A DNA stretch of 64,000 bases from Rutpela maculata. Its lineage: Eukaryota > Arthropoda > Insecta > Coleoptera > Cerambycidae. Numbering within the stretch: position 1 is the stretch's first letter; each line of letters starts with the position of its first letter. This document shows positions 12,437-22,628 of the stretch, piece after piece. The stretch lies in assembly GCA_936432065.2 (NCBI GenBank), contig OW386287.2, positions 189,347,729-189,411,728 of the forward strand. The letters run 5' to 3'. The translations under genes and the position numbers were made by a program. The notes below the pieces were generated by a model. It saw nothing but the letters and a program-made list of their open reading frames with translations. It did not search any database and was not told the origin of the DNA.

Positions 12437-13992
12437 CTGTTGGCAATAGTGTCAATTACATAATTATTTTTTGATTTGTAAATTTTTCTCTAAAAGTATG
12501 TACTTACCAATTATTTGTTTTCAATAACAACTACTTACCATATATTATTTTTCTTCGTCAAATAGTTTTGTAGACATAATGCCAACAGATAGACGGACAA
12601 ATTCACTGATGAAGCTGAAAACCACAATTTTCGCAATCTATATAGTTCTGAAAACAGATATCCTAAGAAATCTAGGAGAGTGATTCTTTCACGATTACAA
12701 TATTCCCTTCTGTGAACAAGAGAAGTAAAATGTAACCTTTGTATACTTAATACCGAAAAAAGTAAAAGAATATTAACATGCTACAAAAAAAAATTAATGT
12801 TTTTGATATCTTTAAACCTTTAACATTAATATATGCTGAAGAGAAAATACGAAATTCTACCGAGCACAAATATTGTCATTGCATGGGTTCTAGACACATT
12901 CAATTAAAACTAAGTACCTACATGTTGCAATTTTCTGACTAATCGACATAAGTAGGTTGACTCCTGAACGCAAATGCATCGTATAATTTATAGGTACTGT
13001 CAAATTTAATTTTAATTGTGAAAGTTTCCGAGATAAAATTTACATGAAAATTAGATTAAATCTACTTCAGAAACCAGTGTCATTACTAATATCATTAGCA
13101 ATGATTATTATGAGTCTTAATAACCTAATATGACTATTAAATTGATGCTAGCCTTCGACGAATATCGATCCCCAGTAAACTGCAAAATTTAGATTTTGAA
13201 AAATATATTTATATTTGTATTGAAAAAGAAATTTAACCGCCTCGCCTTCAAAAAAGATCGCATAAAATTGTGAAACAATTTTTAAATATCCACTTACTGC
13301 GAAGTTTTCTATCTATTTGAAAAACTGTGCATTGACACGACTTTTAAACTATATGCACTGCGGTACTGAAAATTGTCTTTTACACTTACTAGTTAGTCAT
13401 TTCAGAAATTTAATTGATGATGAGAAGTAATTTTGCACTTTTACATATGTTGAAAATCGTTTATTCAAATTGATCTTCTTTTTTACAATATACATGTAGC
13501 ATATGGTTAAAATAATTCCTAGTTTGCTTATAATATCTGTATTGACTACTGTACAACTACACATGCATTTTCATTTATCAACATCACTTTTTAAATTCAT
13601 TCTAACTTCATGGGGTGCAAACAAAGGGCAAAGATTTGTTTTTTCACGGCGTCTTCGACTTAGCAGAGAATTACATGTCCAGCTCTAAACACCACTTCAC
13701 CTTCCTTGATGGGTCTACTTCTGCATCAAATATGATATCACACAATTCTAATTCTACCTTCGGTATATTTAAGAACAATTCACAAAAGTAAGAAAATTAA
13801 TAAAATAACAGACGTAACGTTATGACAACTACATGTTTTCGTCACTATTTCCTATATATTGATTGAAAATATTGAAATTCACTGATGTCATCTTCATCTG
13901 CTGATGTGATTTTTCCTTATAGGCGTCTGAATTTAAGATGCCAGCGCCAAAGTGGAGAACTCGTGAACTAATTATAGTCCCTTTGTTTGTTA
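12437..13992. other. no gene recognised
   Basis: AT-rich DNA with no long frame, recognisable domain or repeat boundary. Confidence 0.5.
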
Positions 13993-14847
13993 ATGTCCTA
14001 CAAGTCTGTTATTTTACAATAACCACCCTATGTTGAGATACATTAAATGAAAAATAACGCCCTTGGGCATTATAAAATTATAACACAACCCAAAACAAGT
14101 AAATTATGATAGCATTATTGATAAACAAAATGCGTTGCTATGCAACGGCGGCGTTTACAAACAATTTTGATTTTTACTCTCTTTTAAATCAAATCGTTCT
14201 GAACATAGTAGATGTCAAATTAATAAATCGTAAATGTCAAAAAAAAATCGAATTAAATAACAGACTTGTAGGACATTATAGTTATTTATCACCACGGGTG
14301 TTATAGGATAATGACGCCCTCGATCGACGTCCATTCCCTCGGGTCGAAGGCCCTCGGGAAGTACACTGCCGACCTCGTTGCGTTATTATCCTTATAACAC
14401 CCTTGATACCTTAATAACTATAATGTCCTACAAATCTGTTATTTTACAATAACCACCCTATTTTGAGATACATTAAATGAAAAATAACGCCCTAGGGCAT
14501 TATAAAATTAAAACACAACCCAACACAAGTAAATTATGATAGCGTTATTGACAAACAAAATGCGTTGCTATGCAACGGCGGCGTTTACAAACAATTTTGA
14601 TTTTTATTCTCTTTTAAATCAAATAGTTCTGAACATAATAGATGTCAAATTAATAAATCGTAAATGTCAAAAAAAATTCAAATTAAATAACAGACTTGTA
14701 GGACATTAAACGTTGAAGGCACCACGGTGTTATATGATAATGACGCCCTCGGTCGACGTACATTCCCTCGGGCCGGAGGCCCTCGGGAAGTACACTGCCG
14801 ACCTCGGTGCGTTATTATCCTTATAACACCCTTGATACCTTAATAAC
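13993..14847 (+). repeat. two tandem 430-bp units made of inverted-repeat modules
   Basis: Units begin at 13993 and 14423. Each contains a 284-bp module (13993-14276 and 14423-14706) with TIRs ATGTCCTACAAGTCTGTTAT and inverse. Each is followed by a GC-richer palindromic module, for example GGGTGTTAT at 14296 pairing with ATAACACCC ending at 14402. The copies are highly similar, so the duplication is recent or homogenised. The 66-codon frame in unit 1 has no domain. Confidence 0.8.
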
Positions 14848-15121
14848 TATTATGTGGCGAATACTTATATTAATAATATATGACCTAAAGGTTTGCAAGA
14901 TTTTGTTGTAAGTGATTTGCAAGGTATTAATGACATTACTCAGCAAAATTCATATTTTTTTAGGTTACCTACTTTTCTCTTGAAAAGTAAAGTTCCTTAC
15001 TGTTCTTAGATATAAACAGTGTCTGACGACGTAAGTAAAATATTAATATACTTCTTACTTAAATATTTTTAAAAATTTATGTACAGTTGTAGGTTAAATC
15101 TTTTTTTTCTTTTCAAGCAAC
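14848..15121. other. upstream flank of the SWIM gene remnant
   Basis: No gene recognised. A pyrimidine-rich tract ending TTTTCAAG just before 15118 could be a 3' splice site for the following frame. Confidence 0.35.
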
Positions 15122-15760
15122 ATGAGTGACATTCGATTAAGCATATTGCAATATATGGAATATTTGGGAGGCACTGAAAATTGTAAGTGTGTGTATGAGG
15201 GGAACATGTTTTAAATGCGGGGCATATTATTTTATGTGGTAAAACTCATTCAACACGAAGTATAATAAATGTGTTTGCTCTGTGTTTACAAACAAGTGCT
15301 TAAGATTTAAATCCCCATGAAATCAGTGGTACATTGAATATAAATAAAAATATTGTTACTGTTGGTCAGATGTTGTGTTCATGTAAGGCAGGGAACAGTG
15401 GAAAATGCAAACATATTTCAGCAGCTCTAATTAAGTGCACTAGATGTGTATACAAACTCAAAAAAGGCGTTGAATTCAATGATCTGTGCTTATGTTCTTT
15501 TTCTTTTCCTGTTGCTTGTTTTTGTTTCAGAGAAAATCTTCAAAATTTGGAAGAAATATCACAGACTGATGTAAAATGTGTTTGGTCAACGCAAACAAAT
15601 AAGACGAAGGAAATGTACAAAGCTGTAACCTATAAATGAAATGCCTTGTTATAAAAACAAAATTAGTACTGTTAATACAGAGGTGGATGATAAGGTATTG
15701 TTGGATATGTTCTTAGAAAAAGTTCCAAATTCCGCTCTTGCAAAACAGAATAAAAAATAA
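15122..15760 (+). pseudogene. SWIM zinc-finger protein remnant
   Basis: From the ATG at 15122 the frame reads MSDIRLSILQYMEYL and continues to VYEG. A one-base shift, probably in the GGGG run near 15200, leads to a frame with NAGHIILCGKTH and CLQTSA. An in-frame TAA near 15303 is followed by NPHEISGTLNI and the SWIM motif CSCKAGNSGKCKH (CxCx..CxH) near 15377-15415. After a pyrimidine-rich tract ending TTTCAG near 15530, TDVKCVW appears, then another shift leads to PINEMPCYKN and a stop at 15760. SWIM fingers bind zinc and usually nucleic acid or protein; the order resembles uncharacterised arthropod SWIM proteins as I recall them. Two shifts and a stop make it a pseudogene. A donor for the possible intron was not settled. 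Confidence 0.7.
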
Positions 15761-16772
15761 ACACAGGTGAAAATGAAAGGACTATATTTGGTTTGACTCA
15801 AGACCACCAGGTGGCGTACTCCTGATTTTCAGACGCCTATAGACAAAAGTTAAAATTAGGGGCGCGTTCAGTTTAAACGTCGCGCGTCGGGCGTATGGCA
15901 GCACACCACAGCGCGGCGTTCAGAATCAATGTTGGAAAAAATGTAACTATGAAACGGTAGCGGGAACTATGCTGCAACTTTAAAGTGACGCTACAGTCCC
16001 ATTCGGCACTTTGTAATAAATGTAACTTTAAAGATACGTATTTTCAGTTCCTATCACTATCCTCAAGTAACAATTACTTTCAAGTCGCATTTCTTAGTAA
16101 AAACGACTTCAAAGTGATTCTTTCTGAAATACACCATCTTGATGGCCAAAACTTATGATGCCATTATTACACAAGACATGAACTTCATAAATAACTTAAA
16201 AATTTAATTTATCACTACTTCTTTACTGACAAAAAAAATAGCTTTAAAGGTGTCAAGTTGTTTTACTTTTCTTTTATTACATGTTTATGTCACTGACAGG
16301 GCACGCCGGTCTACAAATGAAGGTAACGAAATCATTGTCCATCATACTATAATGTCAATAAAGAACAAAAAAAATCTATAGCGTATAGCATTAACACTTT
16401 TAACATAATTAAAATGCTGCTGCCAATCCTTGGTCCACTAATGAAGTAGTAGGAGTTTGTTTTGTGGATAAGTTACGTTAATCTCATAGAAAACAATATA
16501 AATCAAGTTTAAACAAATACAGCAACTAAAATAAACTTTCAAATAGCCGTTTTGAATTTATTTATATAATTTATAGATTTGTTAGTTTTATTCAATTTAA
16601 TAAACGACAGTCCCATTATAACAGGAATTCGATTTATACAATGCTAATCTATGCTTACTATACTGTAAATTATCACCATAACGTGTGGTATAAACATGAT
16701 AAACATTTAGACTGGTAAAATGCCTGATCTCTTTTTTACAAAAATTAATATTCTAGTACGTACAAATAATAA
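15761..16772. other. no gene recognised
   Basis: AT-rich sequence apart from a short GC-rich patch near 15860-15925. No domain or element ends recognised. Confidence 0.4.
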
Positions 16773-16808
16773 TCCAGTAACTTTGTCCGTGAAAGTGGGG
16801 GTTACCGT

Positions 16809-17106
16809 GCGTCAAATCCGGTAGTTCTGATTTTTTGCTGAGTTGTTTATGATATTGGTCCAATGAATTATCCAAGTTTTCGAACTCGACGGCCGAACGC
16901 AACCTAGTCAAAAGTCCAAAAAAACGCGAAATTTTCGACATTTTTTCAGTTTTTGGCGATTTTAACCCTGAAGGGCAAGTTTTTTCGAAATAACTGTTCA
17001 GTGAATTTTTAAAGTAGACTAAATTTCCTATAATTTGAGACTACAATCAGCTCTGTAAGTCCCACAGTTTCCGAAAGACAGCTTTTTAAAATTTATCGGT
17101 TTTTTC
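16809..17106 (+). repeat. left terminal inverted repeat, 298 bp
   Basis: Reverse complement of 22331-22628 with two substitutions (in the AAAGTCC segment near 16915 and in CAATCAG near 17047). It contains a short open frame beginning MSKISRFFGLL on the minus strand, pointing outward; its inverse is in the other repeat. Confidence 0.92.
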
Positions 17107-17579
17107 GAATGTGTGAAATATTAAGCAATTTTTTATAATATTTGGTTTTAATTTGATTTTAATAAATATATTCAATCTATAAGGTATGTACATGATGGTA
17201 TTGCTCTGGTTATTCCATGAGGAGCAGATTTGAAAATTGTTTGAAATAAGATGAAGCATTTGGAAAAACAATAAAATAAAGGTAAATGGAATTTGATGAA
17301 ATTCTCGGTTTTCTGTTTAGGTCAATAAATTAGAATAAGGCAAGTAAGTATGTCTATATTTAAAACAGTACCCAGTAAACATTTCTTAAAACTAGAAAAT
17401 AAATGCATCTAACCAAAAAGTTAAACTGATTAACTACGATTATTGCCTACAATCTTACAAAAATGAAATCAACTAAAACTTAGGTTGGTTAATATAACGT
17501 TAAAATAGGGTGAAGACAGGTTCGTATTAAATTGAAGTAAAGATAAAATAATAAGAAAATCAGAAAAAACTTATATTAT
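17107..17579 (-). other. 3' region of the element gene
   Basis: AT-rich sequence between the gene's stop and the left TIR, likely 3' UTR. I did not see a clear AATAAA on the minus strand. Confidence 0.45.
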
Positions 17580-18289
17580 TTAAGTAAATTTCGCCCTCTT
17601 GGAAGGGCCTGGTTGAGAGTCATCGCTTGCTGCACAGGAAAGACCTACAACTGGACTGTTAATGTCTTCTGTGGAATCTCTCCACAAAACATCTAGCATT
17701 TCATTGTTATCTAGGATTTCGATATTAGACATATCTTCACTTTCTGGGGAGTCGAGATCATCAAGTTCAATATCTGGCACATTATCGCATGAGGCCCCGC
17801 TGCAATGGCTGCAGACTGAGGAACATTTTAACCCTGATTTTCTACAGCTGCACGCGTTTCCACAACGCCCCTTGCAGCCGCATGAAATCATCCGCAAAAG
17901 ATTTTCTGGGGCTGGGTCTCTGGACATAATTTTTGGGATGAGGCCATGTGTAGTGGATATCCACCCCCAGTCGAGAGGATTAAATTCAACGCCCAACCAC
18001 TTCTGCACCTGTAGGAGGATTGTACATTTATAAGTAAACTATATCTACATATTATAACGATGATAATTCATACCTGATTGTAGGTGCGCAGAAAGTGAAA
18101 TCTAGCTGCATCTCGTGTAGGAGGTAACCTGGCAAGATTGAAGCTCGTTTTCGCTGCAGCTCTCGAGAATAGGTAGTACCGCAGCTCGTCGAGGTTATGA
18201 GTATCGGGGTTTCCACCGTAGAGAACAACTGTTATCCGCTCCCCTGCTGCTGCTATCTCGTCAGGTGTAGAGGTGGGCTCAAAAAAAAT
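17580..18289 (-). CDS. C-terminal linker, intron and Tesmin/TSO1-type CXC domain
   Basis: After the poly-T shift, the frame reads TPDEIAAAGE, VVLYGGNPDTHNLDELRYY and FNLARLPPTRDAARFHF up to YNQ, then the intron 18073-18009 (GTATG...TACAG) and VQKWLGVEFNPLDWGW. The cysteine cluster begins ISCGCKGRCGNACSCRKSGL and continues CSSVCSHC and ASC: nine Cys in about 32 residues, as in CXC/CRC DNA-binding domains. It is followed by an acidic tail rich in Asp/Glu. A DNA-binding role, for instance at the TIRs, is a reasonable inference. The exon starting 18008 opens with GTG, so it is not an independent gene. Confidence 0.75.
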
Positions 18290-19250
18290 GCAGCTTCCTT
18301 TATGAGGTCCGGATTTTTATGGAAGGTGGACAAAATTTTCATCTTTCCTTGGCCAAAAAAACATGATGTCGAGTCACACCCACTGAAAGCATGGATGAAT
18401 AGGAAAAGCTCCGGTTTTAATTTATATTTTGAAGAAGTAATGCTGGAATAGATCACATCTGGGGTTTTGCTTCTTCCACATTTCTTGAAAAAAATTTCAC
18501 GTTGGTGTGAGATTCCAGTGAGGATTATCAACAAGTCTATGTCTTCACCAGCGACTAACACTACATCGTAAGAAGAAGCAACAGTTAAAGCTGTAGTGAT
18601 GATGAGCCTGTCAGCATCTTCCTCTGCCTGGAATACTTCAATGTTATGATTTTTCATTTTTGTTTTCAGGAGGTTGATGAAGCGAATTTTGTTTTTATCG
18701 TTTGACAGGAAATTTCCTTGAGGAATCTGAGCCATGGTTTTTTCATCAAATATTGTTTCTGGAGATGCGGCTTGACTCTGCGAAGACGTTCAGAGCTTTT
18801 TGTACCTTTTTGTGCGGCATCTGTTGGGTATCCATCGAAAACTACTGCCACGTTTGAGCCGTATTGAGCAGTGATGTACTGGATGTACCGGTCAGCTATC
18901 GAACCAAACGATGAGCTGTGAGGCCACACAACTTTGTGGAGCAGATGACCTCCATCTACCACTACAAATTTAGTTTTTCCTTCCATATTATCCAAGTTTA
19001 CCGATTGAAATGCAGCAAATAACGAGGATTTCGTGCCCTTTCTCATTCCCTCTTCAGTGAATAGTGACATTGGGATTGGTGACAGCTCGTATGTGAAAAA
19101 AGTTTGCAGTTCTTCATTCGATTTCTTTAGAACACATAGCCTGTGAAACAGTGTTAGGGGATTAACAGTGACCTTTCTATCACCAATAGTAATAGTTCGT
19201 ATTGCTGAAGAAAGGGATACCACATTGTTTTTTCGTTTGAATTTCACTTC
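18290..19250 (-). CDS. FEN1/XPG/Asteroid-like (PIN-fold) nuclease region
   Basis: Directly continues the upstream frame past its TAG. Motifs in order are FVVVDGGHLLHKV (Asp codon at about 18956), AVVFDGYP (about 18836), a one-base shift near 18780, AEEDADRLI (about 18627-18600), AGEDIDLLII (about 18550-18525) and HAFSGCDSTSCFFGQGK (about 18395-18345). These correspond in order and spacing style to the metal-binding acidic positions of flap endonuclease FEN1 and relatives (VDAS, VFDG, EAEA, TEDMD, GCDYC..GIG). The expected activity is metal-dependent cleavage of branched or flapped DNA, which could act in excision or repair during transposition; that role is inference. All key acidic residues appear present. 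Confidence 0.72.
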
Positions 19251-22148
19251 CTAGAAGTTCTGGCCAACTGCTGTTAGCATCGATTCCTTTCCAATCTCTA
19301 GAGCCATATGGCTGTTCACAGTGGCTCCTCCAACCTGACCACTGCTAATGGACATGATGAAGTCTGTTGCGGGAAATGGAGGGTGCTGTGAGAACCAGTG
19401 ACAAAGTTTTTCAGTATCTGATTCATCTCTGGTGACACGAGATTGTCGCATGTCTACATGCTGCTCTGTTGTTGCAGAGTTAACGTCGCAGTATATTTCC
19501 ACTTCATTGCAAATATTCTGTAGATACACCATGCCCAGTGTCCACCGGGAGAGAACACTCTCAGTCATCCCACGTCCTCGGGTAAGTCCACCATAGCTTT
19601 TCATGGATTTCATAAGTACCTGCTCAATGGTCATATCTGACCATATACCGGAGTAAAATTTTCTAGTACGTCTGATGGTGAAGAATCCTTGTTTTGTAAA
19701 ACGTTCGTAATCGAGAGGGTCCATTTTCCCTTCCAATTCCAGCATATCTTGAAGATATAACTGTGAACACTTGGCATAAAAAAAGTGACCTGATGCTTGA
19801 AAAAATGGGAGCATTTTCTGAATGGTGGCCACATGCAAATTCCAATCCCCTGTCCGTTCTGCTTGGATGAATTGCTTCATCAATGTTGCCATTCGAAAAT
19901 AAAGGACCCACAGCTTTGCAGTTGGTCCATTGCTCTCAAGCTTGACAAGGGCCTCAGTGAATTTCTTAGCAATTACTTGAAACCGCTCATTTTCAACTGC
20001 TTCCTGAATTGCAGGTTTATCAAGGTTTGAATGTGTTTCTTCAATAATGCTTTCGTCCTCTTTAGACAAGTGAATTGTTTTTACAACTTCTCTTGCCAAG
20101 GAAAGATGGGCCAAAATATGGGCCCTTACTGCTCTAGCATAAGCATGGCCAGATAGCATCTTGTCAATGCTGTTTTCAGCATAAATTGTCGAGAGCAGTT
20201 CTTTCAACCCACTTCCACTCATGATCATACCTATTGTTCCCATGTAGGACATGAGTAGGTGGAAACCCCCTAGCCTTACCACTATGTTGCTCAAATCAGT
20301 ATCCTGACAGTTTGCGACTATCTCTTTAGCTTTGATATATAGGGGTTGGTCAAAAGTGATGATGCAGGACTTCTGCCCATGGATTCTGCATTTCTCGCTG
20401 GCAACTCGAAGAGCTGTGAGAATTGTATCGTACTGGGATGGAGGATAATTGATGAATGGTAGGCATATAATTTTTGATAATTCAAATTGTTTTTCCTTTG
20501 TCACTTCCTCCATAAACCCATTCCATCCCAGGATTTTCGTTTTTTTCAGAACTTTTTCATACAACAATGAGATATCTAAAAGGCTGGGCATGATTTCACC
20601 AGGTAGTGGATGGATATTGTCTACGTTCACAATTTTAATTGTTGACAAACCGTGATTCGTTGCAACTTGTTGAAAGGTTTCTAGCTGAACAGAAGGATTC
20701 CGCTGCACAAGTTCATCAGCAGTGCACTTCGTCAAACGGGCTATTGGCTTCTCAGAACATATCGAATCATAGGGAGTCACGATTTGTATACCTCCCATAG
20801 CGTGGAAGGTTCCCAGTCCGTCCAATGTGCTCACATTGCAATCGGCGTTATCAAATGAAAATTGCAAAAATGAAGGCTCTTTCAAGATAATTTTGTCTGG
20901 TCGCATGATAGCTGAGGTTTCTAAAATCAAGGTCTCTTTGTAACTGGCCGAGAATCCTAGCGTCGATAATAATTCAACCAGATGTTTCGACCCAAATTTG
21001 TGATACAGGTACACACCAACACCATGCAGTAATGAAGAGATGAACGAGCGAGGCCTTACTGCTGATATTATTGAATGTGCTATTGCAACACATTTTTTTT
21101 TGTATGGATCCAAGCAGCCTCGTTTGCCTTTTAAAATTACTGTTTCCAGCAATTGTCTTAAAGATTCGGGGACTACTGGATTTACATTCTGGAAGAAGTC
21201 ATCGGAAGGTGGAAATTGATTTGTGTCATACACTTGTGAACGTATGTCCTCTCGTATGATTTCAGCAGCTGCCTTGACCACACGTAGTCTTTCTGCTTGA
21301 GAATCTGCACTTCTACTATCATACCAAGAGCTGGTGAGAATGTTGTGGCCTGTGTTTTTAAAACATACTGTCGTTTGTTTGGAGGATGTCTCGACGATCA
21401 AGATGTCATCCCCGTACTTTTCTAACAAGCGATTTTTGACTGTTCGCAGTTGGGGTTTTTCTCCTTCTACCTGGTTCAATAGTTCACTGAGTGAGAATTG
21501 GCACTCCTCCGAGTTATCTTCCAAAAATGAATAAATTACTTCCATGGCCTGATCAACCATGGAATGCTGACGACTTCCTCTGGGCGTTCCTGTTAGTGAG
21601 GCCTGGTAGAGCTTTATTTGACAAAACCGGTGGTACCTCGCATCAAGGGCAACCAAATCTGTGTTCTCCGATATACGTTCTTTTATTTTAAGAGCCCATT
21701 CGTCACCACGTTTTTCTGCTGCTTTTAAGACTGTTGCATTGAGAGACAATTTTTCTACAGTTATTACATTGTTTCTTTTTTCAGGTTTCACGTTTCTTTG
21801 GGCCACAAGGAATTCTTCAGTTATTCTCTCACCACAAAGAAAACATTGTTCTCTAAAATTAAACTGCTCCGAGACTGCTCTTGTTGTTCTTGATGTTTTT
21901 ATACTTGTGTCTCCACGGCGAACAGCTGCTTTTATACACCTCGCATCGTTATATCTCTTTTGGCGGGCACTGTGTACAGATATTTCATTCACACCTGTCA
22001 ATAAATGTACATTTTCTTTATTGTTCCGGGAAACACTGGACGCAAGAAGGGTTTTCACCCCCTTTTCCTTAACTAAAACTGCACATTCATGTAAACTTTT
22101 CTTACATATAAAACACACACTCGCACCGCTGGAACCGGGATCCGCCAT
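19251..22148 (-). CDS. N-terminal block: Cys/His zinc motifs and possible RNase-H-like core
   Basis: 965 codons from ATG. Residues 12-15 (CFIC) and 102-105 (CFLC) are CxxC motifs; the second pairs with YHRFC at 173-177, a likely zinc site. Further on are FDNADCNVSTLDG (Asp 433 and 436), TFDQPLYIKAKEI (Asp 600), RLGGFHLLMSYMG (His 630) and an AERTGDW motif (Glu 764) followed by LPFFQASGHFFYAKCS. By analogy with MULE/KDZ-type transposases, where a His motif follows the second Asp, these could be a DDE-like catalytic set; that is inference, not domain identification. I recall similar blocks in many uncharacterised animal proteins with multicopy genes. It ends in an in-frame TAG after GQNF. Confidence 0.65.
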   Translation of the reverse strand: MADPGSSGASVCFICKKSLHECAVLVKEKGVKTLLASSVSRNNKENVHLLTGVNEISVHSARQKRYNDARCIKAAVRRGDTSIKTSRTTRAVSEQFNFREQCFLCGERITEEFLVAQRNVKPEKRNNVITVEKLSLNATVLKAAEKRGDEWALKIKERISENTDLVALDARYHRFCQIKLYQASLTGTPRGSRQHSMVDQAMEVIYSFLEDNSEECQFSLSELLNQVEGEKPQLRTVKNRLLEKYGDDILIVETSSKQTTVCFKNTGHNILTSSWYDSRSADSQAERLRVVKAAAEIIREDIRSQVYDTNQFPPSDDFFQNVNPVVPESLRQLLETVILKGKRGCLDPYKKKCVAIAHSIISAVRPRSFISSLLHGVGVYLYHKFGSKHLVELLSTLGFSASYKETLILETSAIMRPDKIILKEPSFLQFSFDNADCNVSTLDGLGTFHAMGGIQIVTPYDSICSEKPIARLTKCTADELVQRNPSVQLETFQQVATNHGLSTIKIVNVDNIHPLPGEIMPSLLDISLLYEKVLKKTKILGWNGFMEEVTKEKQFELSKIICLPFINYPPSQYDTILTALRVASEKCRIHGQKSCIITFDQPLYIKAKEIVANCQDTDLSNIVVRLGGFHLLMSYMGTIGMIMSGSGLKELLSTIYAENSIDKMLSGHAYARAVRAHILAHLSLAREVVKTIHLSKEDESIIEETHSNLDKPAIQEAVENERFQVIAKKFTEALVKLESNGPTAKLWVLYFRMATLMKQFIQAERTGDWNLHVATIQKMLPFFQASGHFFYAKCSQLYLQDMLELEGKMDPLDYERFTKQGFFTIRRTRKFYSGIWSDMTIEQVLMKSMKSYGGLTRGRGMTESVLSRWTLGMVYLQNICNEVEIYCDVNSATTEQHVDMRQSRVTRDESDTEKLCHWFSQHPPFPATDFIMSISSGQVGGATVNSHMALEIGKESMLTAVGQNF

Positions 22149-22330
22149 TCTGTAAATTTCGACTTCAAATATCAACGAAAGTATAAGATACGCACAACTT
22201 TCACGCCAGCCGGTAAGACGAGAACTGATGTGCCACGTGCGAAGAAAAGAGACTCGTAGGCATGCGCGGAAGCAGCCCGTAAAGTACGGCGGTATTGTCG
22301 GTTGTAAACGGTAGCACGACCTACCGAAAA

Positions 22331-22628
22331 GAAAAAACCGATAAATTTTAAAAAGCTGTCTTTCGGAAACTGTGGGACTTACAGAGCTGGTTGTAGTCTC
22401 AAATTATAGGAAATTTAGTCTACTTTAAAAATTCACTGAACAGTTATTTCGAAAAAACTTGCCCTTCAGGGTTAAAATCGCCAAAAACTGAAAAAATGTC
22501 GAAAATTTCGCGTTTTTTTGGGCTTTTGACTAGGTTGCGTTCGGCCGTCGAGTTCGAAAACTTGGATAATTCATTGGACCAATATCATAAACAACTCAGC
22601 AAAAAATCAGAACTACCGGATTTGACGC
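22331..22628 (-). repeat. right terminal inverted repeat, 298 bp
   Basis: Reverse complement of 16809-17106 with two substitutions. The gene start at 22148 lies about 180 bp inside this repeat, so this is the promoter-proximal end. Confidence 0.92.

Larger units (their letters stand above)
17580..22148 (-). pseudogene. zinc-finger / FEN1-like nuclease / CXC protein gene (three frame breaks)
   Basis: A single gene of roughly 1,500 codons. The first ATG (22146-22148, MADPGSSG) is chosen; a longer frame upstream starts only with TTG. The 965-codon block ends in TAG at 19251-19253, but the same frame continues directly as EVKFKRKNN. A one-base shift lies between about 18771 and 18792, because the frame with the expected next motifs is open only after a TGA there. 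A second shift lies in the eight-A run near 18281-18288. A 65-nt GT-AG intron (18009-18073) joins YNQ to VQKWLG in phase. Stop is TAA at 17580-17582. The breaks could be real mutations, sequencing errors or recoding; the product's intactness is therefore unknown. Confidence 0.75.

Noticed and set aside
18666..19247. independent genes starting at 19247, 18735 and 18008
   Set aside because: The starts at 19247 and 18008 are GTG codons inside a continuous coding region or at a splice acceptor, and 18735 is an internal Met after a frameshift. All belong to one gene.
19797..22155. several plus-strand frames of 60-164 codons
   Set aside because: They are antisense shadows of the long minus-strand gene.
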